Below are positions 9,116-18,187 of a stretch of 64,000 nucleotides of DNA, one piece after another. The notes beneath the pieces are model-generated. The model did not search any database, was not told the DNA's origin, and was given only the letters and a program-made list of their open reading frames with translations. Location: assembly GCA_023397675.1 (NCBI GenBank), contig JAEWTV010000042.1, forward strand, positions 5,935-69,934. Reading direction: 5' to 3'. The DNA comes from Bacillota bacterium. GTDB taxonomy: Bacteria > Bacillota > Clostridia > Acetivibrionales > JANLFN01. The position numbers and the translations under genes are program-made. How positions within the stretch are numbered: position 1 is the stretch's first letter; every line of letters starts with the position of its first letter.

Positions 9116-10312
9116 TTACCCCGCTCTTTCTTTTCCCTTTATGCTGTAAACGAATGCAAGAACCTCTGCTACTGCCTGATACAGTTCGGGAGGTATTGCC
9201 TCTCCTATGTCCACCGTACTGTAAAGTGTTCTTGCAAGCGGTTTGTTTTCTACAATTTCAATCTTGTTTTCCTTGGCAACTTCCTTAATCCTCATTGCCA
9301 TAAAATCCTGTCCCTTAGCAGTTACTATAGGAGCTGCGGATTTCTTTTCATCATATTTAATGGCTACCGCGAAATGTGTTGGGTTTGTTATAACTACATC
9401 CGCCTTTGGTACATCCTGAAGCATCCTTCTCATTGATATCTGGCGTTGCTTTTGCTTGATCTTGGACTTGATTTCAGGATTTCCTTCCATTTGCTTATAC
9501 TCTTCTTTTATTTCCTGCTTGGTCATTTTCATGCCTTTTTCAAAGTCCCACCACTGATACAGATAATCTAACGCTGCAAGCACAATCAATGCGATACAAA
9601 TTCTGATTGCAACTCCCAGTGATGCTTGTACTATATACAGCGCAACGCTTAAAATATCCATTTTGGCAAGGTTAAGTACTGTAATTGTTTCCCCTGCCAT
9701 ATACGAATAAGCCACAAAACCAACTATTATAACCTTTATAAGTGATTTTATCAGTTCCACCAGCGACCGCATTGAAAACATTCTTTTTATACCTTTTAAA
9801 GGGTTAATGCGGTCAAATTTAAATCCAAGTGTTTTCATGGTAAAGAGGAAACCTACCTGTGCATATTCAACAATAAGTGAAGTCACTAACGCTATCGCAA
9901 GCAGAGGCCCCATTGTTTTCAAAAGTACCATTCCTATTTCGGCAAATATCTTGTATACCGTACTGATAGAAAACGCATCACTTGTTTTGGCATATTCAGT
10001 TATCAAGGTTTTCAAAAATAATGATATGGAGTTATATATATATCCACCGAATAGTTTTACTCCGAGAAATACTGAAAGTAAAAGTAATGCGGTGTTAATT
10101 TCCTTGCTTTGTAAAACCTGACCTTTTTCTCTTGCTTCTTTTCTCTTTTTGGGTGTTGCCTTTTCGGTTTTTTCGCCGCTGTCACCTGCAAAGAGCTGTA
10201 AATCAATTCTCCGCTTATGCTGTATATTAAATGGAACCTTTTTAACAACACTTGTCAGTTGCTTATAAGCAGCCACATAAATTTTCAAAATCCATAAATA
10301 TATGTTTTTCAT
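9116..10312 (-). CDS. flhB: Flagellar type III export switch protein FlhB
   Basis: FlhB is an export-gate membrane protein that self-cleaves to switch from hook to filament substrates. It has four hydrophobic segments between about residues 72 and 255 and a cytoplasmic domain with the autocleavage motif N310-PTH. The family's usual start region, DLQLFAGxxGEKTEKATPKKR, begins only at residue 37. About 34 extra residues precede it and may be a real extension or an over-called start. The start overlaps fliR by four bases. The stop lies at the edge of the repeat block. Confidence 0.95.
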   Translation of the reverse strand: MKNIYLWILKIYVAAYKQLTSVVKKVPFNIQHKRRIDLQLFAGDSGEKTEKATPKKRKEAREKGQVLQSKEINTALLLLSVFLGVKLFGGYIYNSISLFLKTLITEYAKTSDAFSISTVYKIFAEIGMVLLKTMGPLLAIALVTSLIVEYAQVGFLFTMKTLGFKFDRINPLKGIKRMFSMRSLVELIKSLIKVIIVGFVAYSYMAGETITVLNLAKMDILSVALYIVQASLGVAIRICIALIVLAALDYLYQWWDFEKGMKMTKQEIKEEYKQMEGNPEIKSKIKQKQRQISMRRMLQDVPKADVVITNPTHFAVAIKYDEKKSAAPIVTAKGQDFMAMRIKEVAKENKIEIVENKPLARTLYSTVDIGEAIPPELYQAVAEVLAFVYSIKGKERAG

Positions 10313-11091
10313 GGCGCCAGGTCCTTTATAAACATCATTATATCGCTGTTCATACCGTTAACTATAACATCTGTTACTGAAATGAACATTGGCACGGTTA
10401 TTACCATAACCAGCAGCCCCAATACAATCTTGAGCGGCATTCCAACTACAAAAACATTTATTTGAGGCATTGACCTTGATATAATACCTAACGCAATATC
10501 TGTTATTAAAATGGCTGCAACAACCGGTGCCGCTATTTTAAAACCTAAAGCAAATGTCTCACCAAAAACCTTTATAATATCATTCATAAGCTTGTCACTA
10601 AAAACAGCGCCCCCTAAAGGAACAAGCTTATAGCTGTCAAACAAACCCATTATAAGCGACCGATGTCCACCTAATGACATAAACATCAGCATGCTTATTA
10701 TAAAATAAAAACTTGCTGTAACTGGAACCTGCATATTGCTCATAGGATCCAGTACATTTACCATACCAAAGCCTATCTGCATATCTATTATCTGTCCTGC
10801 AAGATGAACTGCCGTAAACAGAAGATACGCTACATAGCCTAAAGTTATACCGACTAAAAACTCCTTAATAACCAGGAACATATAATCTAAAATATTGGTA
10901 TAATTCAGAGCTGGTATTTTTATTGTATTAACTAAAATTAACGATGTTAAAAGTGCAAAACCAACCTTTAAATAAGCAGGTATATTACGTCTTCCGAATA
11001 TAGGTGCAATCACAAACAAACCTGTCATTCTCACAAGAATCAGAAGGAATGCATCTATTCCGTTAAAAGTTATACCCAGTGGTATCTCCAC
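10309..11091 (-). CDS. fliR: Flagellar export gate protein FliR
   Basis: FliR is an integral membrane protein of the FliP5Q4R1 export gate. The 260-residue product is almost wholly hydrophobic, with about six membrane segments. It carries the conserved LVRMTGLFVIAPIFGRRNIP start region and the GFGMVNVLDPMSN segment typical of FliR/SpaR proteins. It overlaps flhB by four bases at its 3' end and follows fliQ after 41 bases. Length and order match Bacillus fliP-fliQ-fliR-flhB. Confidence 0.95.
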   Translation of the reverse strand: MEIPLGITFNGIDAFLLILVRMTGLFVIAPIFGRRNIPAYLKVGFALLTSLILVNTIKIPALNYTNILDYMFLVIKEFLVGITLGYVAYLLFTAVHLAGQIIDMQIGFGMVNVLDPMSNMQVPVTASFYFIISMLMFMSLGGHRSLIMGLFDSYKLVPLGGAVFSDKLMNDIIKVFGETFALGFKIAAPVVAAILITDIALGIISRSMPQINVFVVGMPLKIVLGLLVMVITVPMFISVTDVIVNGMNSDIMMFIKDLAP

Positions 11092-11132
11092 ATTCCAACC
11101 CCCACGAACTTCTATTAATCTTTAGTAAAAAA

Positions 11133-11402
11133 CTATTTAATGTAGTTGTTCATATTCATGAACAAATGCTGTGTAAATGTTATTAATGTATTCAACATCC
11201 ACGATCCAAAAAGAGCAAGTGCTGCGATTACAGATAAAATTTTTGGTACAAAAGCAAGTGTTTGTTCCTGTATCTGGGTAGTTGCCTGAAAGATACTTAT
11301 GGCTAATCCTACGATAAGGCTTAAGCCAAGTACAGGAGCAGATACAAGAATTATTATCCTAAGAGCACTTTGAGTTATATCAATTACAACACCCTGATCC
11401 AT
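11133..11402 (-). CDS. fliQ: Flagellar export gate protein FliQ
   Basis: This small export-gate subunit has 89 residues and two transmembrane helices (about 14-40 and 52-78). The central GLAISIFQATTQIQEQTL segment is the diagnostic FliQ/SpaQ signature. It lies 28 bases after fliP and 41 before fliR. The start at 11402 has AGGAGG within about eight bases. Nothing unusual. Confidence 0.95.
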   Translation of the reverse strand: MDQGVVIDITQSALRIIILVSAPVLGLSLIVGLAISIFQATTQIQEQTLAFVPKILSVIAALALFGSWMLNTLITFTQHLFMNMNNYIK

Positions 11403-11430
11403 AATGGCCTCCTTACTGAACTTCCTTTAT

Positions 11431-12204
11431 CTATCGTATAAACCCACTTACAAGCGTTTGTGTTATCAGCTTCCACCCATCTACCAGTATAAAAAGAAGT
11501 ATTTTAAACGGCAGCGATATCATTATAGGAGGCAGCATCATCATTCCCATCGACATTAAGACACTTGAAACAACCATATCTATTACCAAAAACGGTATAA
11601 AAATAATGAAGCCCATTATAAATGCCGTTTTTAGTTCACTTATCAAAAATGCAGGTATAACAACATGTAAAGGAAGTTTTTCCTTTTCCATCGGCAGTTT
11701 TAGCCCTGACATTGAAGCAAACATTGCCAGATCCTTTTCCTTCTCTTTAGATCCCATTTGCTTGAGCATCCAACCCTTTATGGAATCCGAAGCCTTAGTA
11801 TATGCCTGGTCTGCAGATAACTGTTTTTGAGTATAGGGCTTGTATGAATCATTATATATCTGCGTTCCGATAGGCATCATAGTAAACAACGTCAAAAACA
11901 AAGCTAGCCCAATCAAAACTTGATTCGGCGGCATCTGCTGAGTTCCCAGTGCATTTCTTAAGAAAGACAGCACAATTATTATTCTTGTAAACGAAGTCAT
12001 CATTATTAATATTGATGGAGCAAGTGCCAAAACTGTTATCATCAGAAGGACTTGTATTGACGTTGCAGTCTCCTGAGGCGTCTGTGCCGGTTCAAATATC
12101 TTTGGCAGCTGAAAAGTAGTAGGTTCCGCATAAGCAACTGATGTGGAAATAACTATTACCGCTAAAATAATAATAATTTGTAGACATCTTCGTTTATTTA
12201 TCAT
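11431..12204 (-). CDS. fliP: Flagellar export gate protein FliP
   Basis: FliP forms the core of the export pore. The N-terminus is a cleavable-looking signal sequence (basic MINKRR, hydrophobic stretch, then STSVAYAEP), followed by four membrane segments. The family motif MTSFTRIIIVLSFLRNALG is present. I chose ATG 12204 because the reading MINKRRCLQ gives a normal signal peptide and an 11-base overlap with the fliO stop. A longer reading to 12243 only adds residues that duplicate fliO coding DNA. It lies directly upstream of fliQ. Confidence 0.93.
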   Translation of the reverse strand: MINKRRCLQIIIILAVIVISTSVAYAEPTTFQLPKIFEPAQTPQETATSIQVLLMITVLALAPSILIMMTSFTRIIIVLSFLRNALGTQQMPPNQVLIGLALFLTLFTMMPIGTQIYNDSYKPYTQKQLSADQAYTKASDSIKGWMLKQMGSKEKEKDLAMFASMSGLKLPMEKEKLPLHVVIPAFLISELKTAFIMGFIIFIPFLVIDMVVSSVLMSMGMMMLPPIMISLPFKILLFILVDGWKLITQTLVSGFIR

Positions 12205-12703
12205 TTGTATCGAGACCCCTGCCTTCGCTATTCTGTTTATCAATCTTATTTTCTGACAATGACCTTAATCTGCTCAAATTGGATTTAAAAACATCCCCTC
12301 CTGAAAACTTTCCTGTATCCATATCGCTAATTTCAGGTTCCTGCTTTTTCTTTTCCGTCTTCTTTTTAAACCCTTGAATATACTTTTCAAGAAAGCCTTT
12401 GAACTCAAAGCCTCCTTCATTTTTTGAAACCTTATCTTCCATTTCTGAGGCATCAAGTTTTATTGTCGTCAAATAATTTATACTTTTTCCTGCAGTAGCG
12501 ACAAGCACAAATTCTTCGCCCACCTTCATGAGGTGTATCTGTTTATCCATCCCAAGGCTAATGGTTTCAACAATGCTTATGTACTGGCCTTTTGCAGATT
12601 TTTGGGACTTACGTCCGATAAACTTTGTTGTAACAACCGCAAGGAACAGTACAGAGCCAAAAGCCAATATTATGCCTAGCGTCTGAAGTATAAAATTATC
12701 CAT
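12194..12703 (-). CDS. fliO: Flagellar biosynthesis protein FliO (FliZ)
   Basis: FliO assists assembly of the FliP ring. The 169-residue product has one N-terminal membrane helix (about residues 5-27). A small cytoplasmic beta domain follows, including ISIVETISLGMDKQIHLMKVG, typical of FliO. A charged Lys/Glu-rich tail ends the protein. It lies between cheY and fliP as in Bacillus (where it is called fliZ) and its last 11 bases overlap fliP. The family diverges quickly, so position supports the call as much as sequence does. Confidence 0.88.
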   Translation of the reverse strand: MDNFILQTLGIILAFGSVLFLAVVTTKFIGRKSQKSAKGQYISIVETISLGMDKQIHLMKVGEEFVLVATAGKSINYLTTIKLDASEMEDKVSKNEGGFEFKGFLEKYIQGFKKKTEKKKQEPEISDMDTGKFSGGDVFKSNLSRLRSLSENKIDKQNSEGRGLDTNDK

Positions 12704-12726
12704 TAATAAGCGACCCCAATTCTGTT

Positions 12727-13089
12727 TTATCCAAGCACTTTTTTAACCGCTTCAACAACACGTTCTGCCTGGAATGGCTTAACAATAAAGTCTCTAGCAC
12801 CTGCCTGAATTGACTCAATAACCATTGCCTGCTGACCCATAGCAGAACACATGATAATCTTTGCGTCTGCATTGATTTTCTTTATTTCCTTAACTGCCTG
12901 TATACCGTCAACTTCAGGCATTGTAATATCCATTATTACAAGGTCAGGGATTAAGTCCTTATACTGTTGTATGGCCCTTGCACCATTTTCTGCATCCCCT
13001 GCAATTTCGTATCCGTTTTTACTAAGGATGTCCTTGATCATCATTCTCATAAATGCCGCATCGTCGACAATAAGTATCCTCTTTCCCAT
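12727..13089 (-). CDS. cheY: Chemotaxis response regulator CheY
   Basis: CheY is a single receiver domain of 120 residues. Phosphorylated by CheA, it binds the flagellar switch. Visible key residues are the acidic pair D9-D10, phospho-acceptor D54 (VIMDITMP), switch residue S82 and K104 (VKPF). With no output domain and a position between fliY and fliO, it is CheY and not a sporulation regulator. A gap of 152 bases separates it from fliY (or 24 from fliO); I see no clear promoter or terminator in it. Confidence 0.96.
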   Translation of the reverse strand: MGKRILIVDDAAFMRMMIKDILSKNGYEIAGDAENGARAIQQYKDLIPDLVIMDITMPEVDGIQAVKEIKKINADAKIIMCSAMGQQAMVIESIQAGARDFIVKPFQAERVVEAVKKVLG

Positions 13090-13241
13090 TATTGTATCCC
13101 TCTCCTTATAAAGATGTTTGTTTAAAACTGCCTTTCTGCATCAATTATGGCTGCATCAGCTGTTTATTATAGTGTTTGTTTGATGTAATCCCTAATGCTT
13201 TCCTAGCAGCTTCAGTTATTTTAATGAATTTTAGTTCAATT

Positions 13242-14411
13242 TTATAGTCTCTTAGATGGATGAATTATGTCTGTTATTCTTACACCAAAGCTTTCATCAA
13301 TTACTACTACTTCTCCTTTTGCAATCGCCTTGCCGTTTACCATAATATCAACCGGTTCACCGGCAAGCTTGTCAAGTTCTATTATTGAACCCGGACCAAA
13401 TTCAAGAATCTCTCTTATAAGCTTATGTGTCCTTCCAAGTTCAACAGTTACCTGTAACGGAACATCCATGATAAGGCTTATGTTTTTCTTTTCAATCATT
13501 ATCCTGCTGTCATCAAATGATTGGAATTGCGCAGGCTGTACGTTTACATGTTCTCTTTGCCTTGGTGCCTCATAAGACCTTGAATACCCTGCATCAGCAT
13601 CCATTGCCCCATACATGTCATTTGAACTCATCTGAGGTGTTTCAACAGAAGGCTGAGCCGGTTTAGGCTGTGATGGCGGAGCCGCTTGTTGAGTCTTTTT
13701 CTCAGGTGCAGGAGCAGCGCTTGAACCTCCTACATCCATGTTAAGAAGATTGGTAACAAGCTCTTTGGAAAAACTGATAGGAAGCAGCTGCATTATTTCA
13801 CTGTCAATGAGGTTTCCTATCTCCATCCTGAATGAAATTTTAACAAACTTGTCCATATCATTTTGAAAAACTGCATATGGATTATCCGTGTCAAAATTCA
13901 TTGTAAATGCTTTTGGTGGTGAAATATCAATCCTGTTACCAAACATTGAAGACATTGAAGTTGCAGATGAACCTACCATTTGATTCATTGCTTCACTTAT
14001 AGCACTCAAGTGAAGGTCAGTAAGATCCCCTGCAGTATTTGTACCATCACCGCCCATCATAAGGTCGGTAATAATCTTTACGTCATTTTCGTTCATTAAC
14101 AGGAGGTTTGTTCCAACTAAACCCTTGGTGTACTCAACTCTTACTGCAACCATTTGAGATGAATATTCCTTTTGCATTTCGTCCCATGTCGTTACAGAAA
14201 CCTTTGGTGTGGTAATTAAAACCTTTTGTCCAAGCAGAGTAAAAAGAGTTGTAGCTGAGGTTCCCATGCTTATGTTTCCTATCTCACCCAAAGCATCCTT
14301 TTCCTGCGATGACAAGTCTTCTCCTGTGTCATTGCCGCCTCCAGAAGTGTCGGATAAAGGAGTACCATTTAACAAAGCATCTATTTCTGCCTGTGATAAC
14401 ATGTCTCCCAT
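13242..14411 (-). CDS. fliY: Flagellar switch protein and CheY-P phosphatase FliY
   Basis: FliY combines a FliM-type N-terminal peptide (MGDMLSQAEIDALLNG), a CheC-like phosphatase domain with E43-x-x-N46 (LGEIGNISMG) and a second SEAMNQMVG motif, a Pro/Gln/Ala-rich linker, and a C-terminal FliN (SpoA) domain near residues 300-385. It builds the C-ring and dephosphorylates CheY-P. I placed the start at 14411: GGGAGG lies nine bases upstream and the ATG follows the fliM stop by one base. A longer start at 14438 lies inside fliM. It sits next to cheY, its substrate. Confidence 0.94.
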   Translation of the reverse strand: MGDMLSQAEIDALLNGTPLSDTSGGGNDTGEDLSSQEKDALGEIGNISMGTSATTLFTLLGQKVLITTPKVSVTTWDEMQKEYSSQMVAVRVEYTKGLVGTNLLLMNENDVKIITDLMMGGDGTNTAGDLTDLHLSAISEAMNQMVGSSATSMSSMFGNRIDISPPKAFTMNFDTDNPYAVFQNDMDKFVKISFRMEIGNLIDSEIMQLLPISFSKELVTNLLNMDVGGSSAAPAPEKKTQQAAPPSQPKPAQPSVETPQMSSNDMYGAMDADAGYSRSYEAPRQREHVNVQPAQFQSFDDSRIMIEKKNISLIMDVPLQVTVELGRTHKLIREILEFGPGSIIELDKLAGEPVDIMVNGKAIAKGEVVVIDESFGVRITDIIHPSKRL

Positions 14412-14412
14412 A

Positions 14413-15399
14413 TTAATCATCCTCCCTTCTAATAACATCCGTAATCTTTACAGAAACTTTGCTCTTTCTTACACCCGGTTTGCCGTAAAACTTATGTAAA
14501 TCGCCTACCATTATTTCAAGGTCACCGTTAATGGCAGTGTCCAGCGATATTACATCCCCCGGCTGTAGTTCGATAAAATCATTAACATTTATCGTTGTCT
14601 TTCCAAGAATAGCTTTTACCGGAACTATAGTGTTTTCAATCTTAAGTTCTATTGATTCTCTCGTCTCTTTGGATGTTTCTTTCTCTACTGTTGAAAACCA
14701 ATATCTTGTACTCAGCTTTGGCAATATAGGTTCGACAACCAAATGTGGAATACAAATATTTATCATGCCTTCTACTTCGCCGACCCTTGTACTTAAGGTT
14801 ATAAGAGCAACACGTTCATTCGGCGATATGATCTGAGCAAACTGTGCATTTGTTTCTATCTTTTCTAGCCTTGGCCTTATGGATACTACATTCTCCCAAG
14901 GCTCTCTCATTAGATTCAGTATCTGTATGATAATTCTTTCAATTATTGCAATTTCTACCTCGGTGAAGCCCCTTATCTTTTCGATTGAAGTTCCTCTGCC
15001 TCCAAGTATCCTATCAACCAGAGCAAAGGCAACTGCAGGAGACATTTCAAAAATTATCGATCCTGTTAAAGGTGCAAAATCAACTACTGCAAGAATTACA
15101 GGATTTGATATTGAGTTATTGAATTCATAATATGAAAGTTCTTCCACCGACATATAATCAACTTGGACCAATGTTCTCAGATATCCTGAAAGGAAGTTTG
15201 TTACTAGTCTTGCATATGTATCATGGATAATCTGCATTGTTTTGAGCTGATCCTTGGCGAACTTGCTTGGCCGCCTGAAGTCATGATTTCTGACCTTTTT
15301 TTCCTGAGTGGTTGTCTGCATCTGCTGAACATCAACTTCACCGGTATTCAGGGCTTTAAGCAGTTCGTCTATTTCATTTTGAGATAGAATATCTCCCAC
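14413..15399 (-). CDS. fliM: Flagellar motor switch protein FliM
   Basis: FliM is the C-ring protein that receives CheY-P. The N-terminal peptide GDILSQNEIDELL is the CheY-P-binding segment. A CheC-like middle domain and a C-terminal SpoA/FliN-like domain (about residues 245-320) follow. The GTG at 15399 gives the canonical MGDILSQ start with GAGGGG eight bases upstream. An ATG at 15405 or GTG at 15408 lies too close to that ribosome site. The stop is one base before fliY, so translation is probably coupled. Confidence 0.94.
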   Translation of the reverse strand: MGDILSQNEIDELLKALNTGEVDVQQMQTTTQEKKVRNHDFRRPSKFAKDQLKTMQIIHDTYARLVTNFLSGYLRTLVQVDYMSVEELSYYEFNNSISNPVILAVVDFAPLTGSIIFEMSPAVAFALVDRILGGRGTSIEKIRGFTEVEIAIIERIIIQILNLMREPWENVVSIRPRLEKIETNAQFAQIISPNERVALITLSTRVGEVEGMINICIPHLVVEPILPKLSTRYWFSTVEKETSKETRESIELKIENTIVPVKAILGKTTINVNDFIELQPGDVISLDTAINGDLEIMVGDLHKFYGKPGVRKSKVSVKITDVIRREDD

Positions 15400-15414
15400 T
15401 TGCATCACCCCTCT

Positions 15415-15933
15415 TTATTGGTAAAACCAATCAGGAAAACTGATTTTATATATTATTTTATTTTCTTTTGCATTCTTTTCATTTTCAAGCAAAAGTGTAT
15501 TAAGCAGCTTCATCAGATCCTCTTTTGCCTTTTCCTTAATCTCCTTTTGCTGTACATCCTCATAGGTCAGACCCTGGAAATATGAATTAATAGTTTCCTT
15601 AATTTCACCGTCATATTTTTCAATCTTTGCTGTAACATCTTTAATACCGCTTACTTTTGTTTTATAAGAAATCTCCATATTTAAGCGAATAACTGATTTT
15701 GCATCACCTGTCGGTTTTAAATTAAAATATTTTTTATCTTCAAATAATACTTTTTTTGTTAATTCACTATCTTCCGGCATTGGAAGCTGCGTTTGTATTT
15801 GTACTGTTGTTTTGCTGGACGAATTTGACGAACCCCCGCCTCCCAGAAGTAGATATCCGGCGAGTACTGCAAGGGTTATGGTAAGAAGTGCTACTATTAT
15901 TATAAGTATGAAGAAACTACTCTTTCCCTCCAA
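15415..15933 (-). CDS. fliL: Flagellar basal body-associated protein FliL
   Basis: FliL is a single-pass membrane protein that surrounds the stator and supports torque. It has 172 residues with one N-terminal membrane helix (about 7-30), a Gly/Ser-rich linker (GGGGSSNSSS) and a periplasmic-side domain with YFNLKPTGDAKSVIRLNMEI. It lies between flbD and fliM as expected. In many clostridia motA and motB sit just upstream; they are absent here, so the stator must be encoded elsewhere. Confidence 0.92.
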   Translation of the reverse strand: MEGKSSFFILIIIVALLTITLAVLAGYLLLGGGGSSNSSSKTTVQIQTQLPMPEDSELTKKVLFEDKKYFNLKPTGDAKSVIRLNMEISYKTKVSGIKDVTAKIEKYDGEIKETINSYFQGLTYEDVQQKEIKEKAKEDLMKLLNTLLLENEKNAKENKIIYKISFPDWFYQ

Positions 15934-15996
15934 AACTTATGCCCCCTTTATCTTTTGAGTAAAAAACTTCACAAAACAAATCATCTATAAGAGCAA

Positions 15997-16194
15997 TTAA
16001 CATGTTTTATTACATGACAATATTCTACTTTTGTATTGTATTACCTTTTCAATTACGTCATCAACCGAGTTAGCCACAACGTACTTTCTGCCGTCTATTG
16101 TTGTAATTACAGTATCAGGCGTGGCTTCGACAGTCTCAATCAGTTCACAATTAAGGACAAAACTCGACCCATTTAACCTTTTCACATTAATCAT
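15997..16194 (-). CDS. flbD: Flagellar protein FlbD/SwrD
   Basis: A 66-residue protein, MINVKRLNGSSFVLN onward, matches the short FlbD family (SwrD in Bacillus, reported to raise motor power). The segment ETVEATPDTVITTIDGRKYV is diagnostic. I place the start at ATG 16194, preceded by GGGG; an in-frame start at 16251 adds 19 residues not seen in the family. It lies between flgE and fliL. The mechanism is not readable from sequence. Confidence 0.88.
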   Translation of the reverse strand: MINVKRLNGSSFVLNCELIETVEATPDTVITTIDGRKYVVANSVDDVIEKVIQYKSRILSCNKTC

Positions 16195-16305
16195 AATATT
16201 TTTACCCCAAAAACTCAATAGAAATCTTGTTTTTTTGCAAATTTTGCGCATTTATATATAGGAAATGCATCAATATTTTTCTAATTTATTATTCGATTAT
16301 TTAAC

Positions 16306-16344
16306 AGTTAAGGTTAAGCATGTTTTTGATGCTTAACCTTAACT
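16306..16344 (-). other. 16-bp perfect hairpin between flgE and flbD
   Basis: Two perfectly complementary 16-base arms (16306-16321 and 16329-16344) flank a seven-base loop, 14 bases after the flgE stop at 16358. On the transcribed strand the hairpin is not followed by a T run, so it is a poor intrinsic terminator. A role in mRNA processing, 3' protection of upstream mRNA or partial attenuation is inferred. Confidence 0.8.
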
Positions 16345-16357
16345 ATAATTTATTGTA

Positions 16358-17671
16358 TTATCTCTTTAAGTTAACAAGTTCCTGAAGCATTTCATCAGAG
16401 GTTGTAATTATTCTGCTGTTTGCTTGGAAGCCTCTCTGCGTAACAATCATATCAGTGAATTCCTTTGAGAGGTCAACGTTTGACATTTCCAAAGTACCAG
16501 GATTTATTTTTCCTGTGCCTTCAGCTCCGGCTTTTACACCCTTCTTGAAGTCACCCGAGTTTGTTGTCGGTATGTACATGTTTTCTCCGACCTTCTGCAA
16601 ACCTGCCGGGTTTTCGAAGCTGGCCAGTGCAACCATTCCAAGCGGCTGCTGCTGTCCATTGCTGTATATACCGGTAAGTATTCCGTCTCCGCCTACACTG
16701 AAGGTAACAAGATTTCCTGTTGCATAACCATCGATATTTTTAGGTTTTACTGATGAATCTGCATTAAATGTACTTATTTGTGAGAAATCAAGTTTAACAG
16801 TAAAACTGCCAGTACCGGCTGCTGCTGCAGGAGTAAAAATAACATCCTTTGTTACAGGGGTTGCAGCATCAGTTTTATTTATTACGCCTTTATCGTCAAA
16901 CGCAATAGTTCCGGTTACTGCAGCACCAGTAGTCCCTGTTGGTGTAGGAATACTCCATGTCCATGTTGATCCAGTTGCTGTTGCTGTTGCTTTTTGAAAG
17001 TTAACAGTAACTTTGTAATTATTTCCCAAGTTATCATAAATAGTCAATGGGACAGAAAACTGAGTGGCTGCAGGTACAGGTACAGCTTTACTAGCATCCA
17101 GGTTTCCTGACAATACAGCATTAGCTGTTGCTTTTGCAGCAATAATCTTCTTATTTCCGTTTGCTGCATCAGAATACAAATTTATAGGTTCTATAGGTTT
17201 TTCAGTATCGAAAGTATACGATCCATCAGAATTACGGGTATAGTTCTGCCAGCCCATTACGTTCAATCCACTTCCTGATACAAGATTACCAAGCTTATCT
17301 ATACCGAAATTACCTGCTCTTGAAAATCTGTATGTATCATTACTTCCACCCTGCAGAATAAAGAAGCCATCGCCATCTATTGCCATATCAGTAGGGTTGT
17401 CCGTTCTCTGAACGCTTCCTCTTGTTGTTATAGTATCTATACTTCCAACTCCGATACCAAGTCCAACCTGCATTGGGTTGGTACCGCCTCTACCTGTAGC
17501 AGCATCAGGCGCACCTGCACCTTTAGTTGTCTGGCTGAAAATTTCCTGGAAGGTTACTCTTCCTGATTTAAAGCCGACTGTGTTAACATTTGCTACGTTA
17601 TTACCAATGACGTCCATTTTCGCCTGGTGAGCGGAAAGTCCCGAAACACCGGAAAACATTGATCTCATCAT
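16358..17671 (-). CDS. flgE: Flagellar hook protein FlgE
   Basis: This hook-forming rod/hook-family protein has 437 residues. The N-terminus (SMFSGVSGLSAHQAKMDVIGNNVANVNTVGFKSGR, residues 4-38) is the flagellar rod signature. The central FlaE-type domain is rich in Ala, Thr and Gly, and the C-terminus (SNVDLSKEFTDMIVTQRGF) is the conserved coiled-coil tail. A 437-residue length with a D1/D2 insertion fits FlgE better than the shorter FlgG rod protein. GAGGTCG precedes the ATG. It is downstream of flgD and the TIGR02530 gene. Confidence 0.93.
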   Translation of the reverse strand: MMRSMFSGVSGLSAHQAKMDVIGNNVANVNTVGFKSGRVTFQEIFSQTTKGAGAPDAATGRGGTNPMQVGLGIGVGSIDTITTRGSVQRTDNPTDMAIDGDGFFILQGGSNDTYRFSRAGNFGIDKLGNLVSGSGLNVMGWQNYTRNSDGSYTFDTEKPIEPINLYSDAANGNKKIIAAKATANAVLSGNLDASKAVPVPAATQFSVPLTIYDNLGNNYKVTVNFQKATATATGSTWTWSIPTPTGTTGAAVTGTIAFDDKGVINKTDAATPVTKDVIFTPAAAAGTGSFTVKLDFSQISTFNADSSVKPKNIDGYATGNLVTFSVGGDGILTGIYSNGQQQPLGMVALASFENPAGLQKVGENMYIPTTNSGDFKKGVKAGAEGTGKINPGTLEMSNVDLSKEFTDMIVTQRGFQANSRIITTSDEMLQELVNLKR

Positions 17672-17704
17672 AGTTGAAACGACCTCCTTCAGCTTTATAC
17701 TTTT

Positions 17705-17756
17705 CTATTCCTTCCATCATTCCGGAATAGGTAGCCTCCCGAAAGGGTCCGGCTAC
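17705..17756 (-). other. Paired intercistronic hairpins upstream of flgE
   Basis: Arms GTAGCC (17731-17736) and GGCTAC (17751-17756) enclose an inner CCC-GAAA-GGG stem with a GNRA-type loop. Beside it, CTATTCC (17705-17711) can pair with GGAATAG (17724-17730). There is no T run, so this is not an ordinary terminator. It lies between the TIGR02530 gene and the flgE ribosome site. Confidence 0.6.
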
Positions 17757-17768
17757 TTAAATTTTGTT

Positions 17769-18158
17769 TTACGCGATTACTGCTCCGTCAATGTTTGTAA
17801 AAACATTTGACTTGAGCTCTTCACTGTTAACTGCTGTAATAACTGTCTTGTTTCTTACATTTACTACGAAAGCCATATTGTCCATCAAAACAAGTGAATC
17901 CTTGACACCTTTTTGTTCAGCTTTTTTTACCGCCTGGTTTATTTTTTCCTTCTGTTGGTCGGAAAGCTGAATATTTCTTGATTGTAGTCTTAATTCAGCA
18001 TGCTTTGAAAATTTGACTTCCCCCTGCTGCTCGACTTTTTCCTTTAGGATACTTCCAAAATCACTTTGATTCTGTACCTGCTTTTCTTTCACAGGTTGGT
18101 TGTTAAAGCCGGGCACATTATTTATTCTGTTTAAGAAGCCGTTGTTGTTAATTACCAT
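17769..18158 (-). CDS. TIGR02530-type flagellar operon protein
   Basis: A 129-residue hydrophilic protein with no signal peptide or membrane segment. The C-terminal half (FSKHAELRLQSRNIQLSDQQ then VKDSLVLMDNMAFVVNVRN) matches what I know of the short flagellar operon protein family found between flgD and flgE in Firmicutes. Its function is unknown. The ATG at 18158 has GAGGG eight bases upstream; a TTG at 18179 is a weaker start. It begins 29 bases after flgD ends. Confidence 0.8.
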   Translation of the reverse strand: MVINNNGFLNRINNVPGFNNQPVKEKQVQNQSDFGSILKEKVEQQGEVKFSKHAELRLQSRNIQLSDQQKEKINQAVKKAEQKGVKDSLVLMDNMAFVVNVRNKTVITAVNSEELKSNVFTNIDGAVIA

Positions 18159-18187
18159 TTTCTGCACCCTCTTTGCCAATCATTGCT

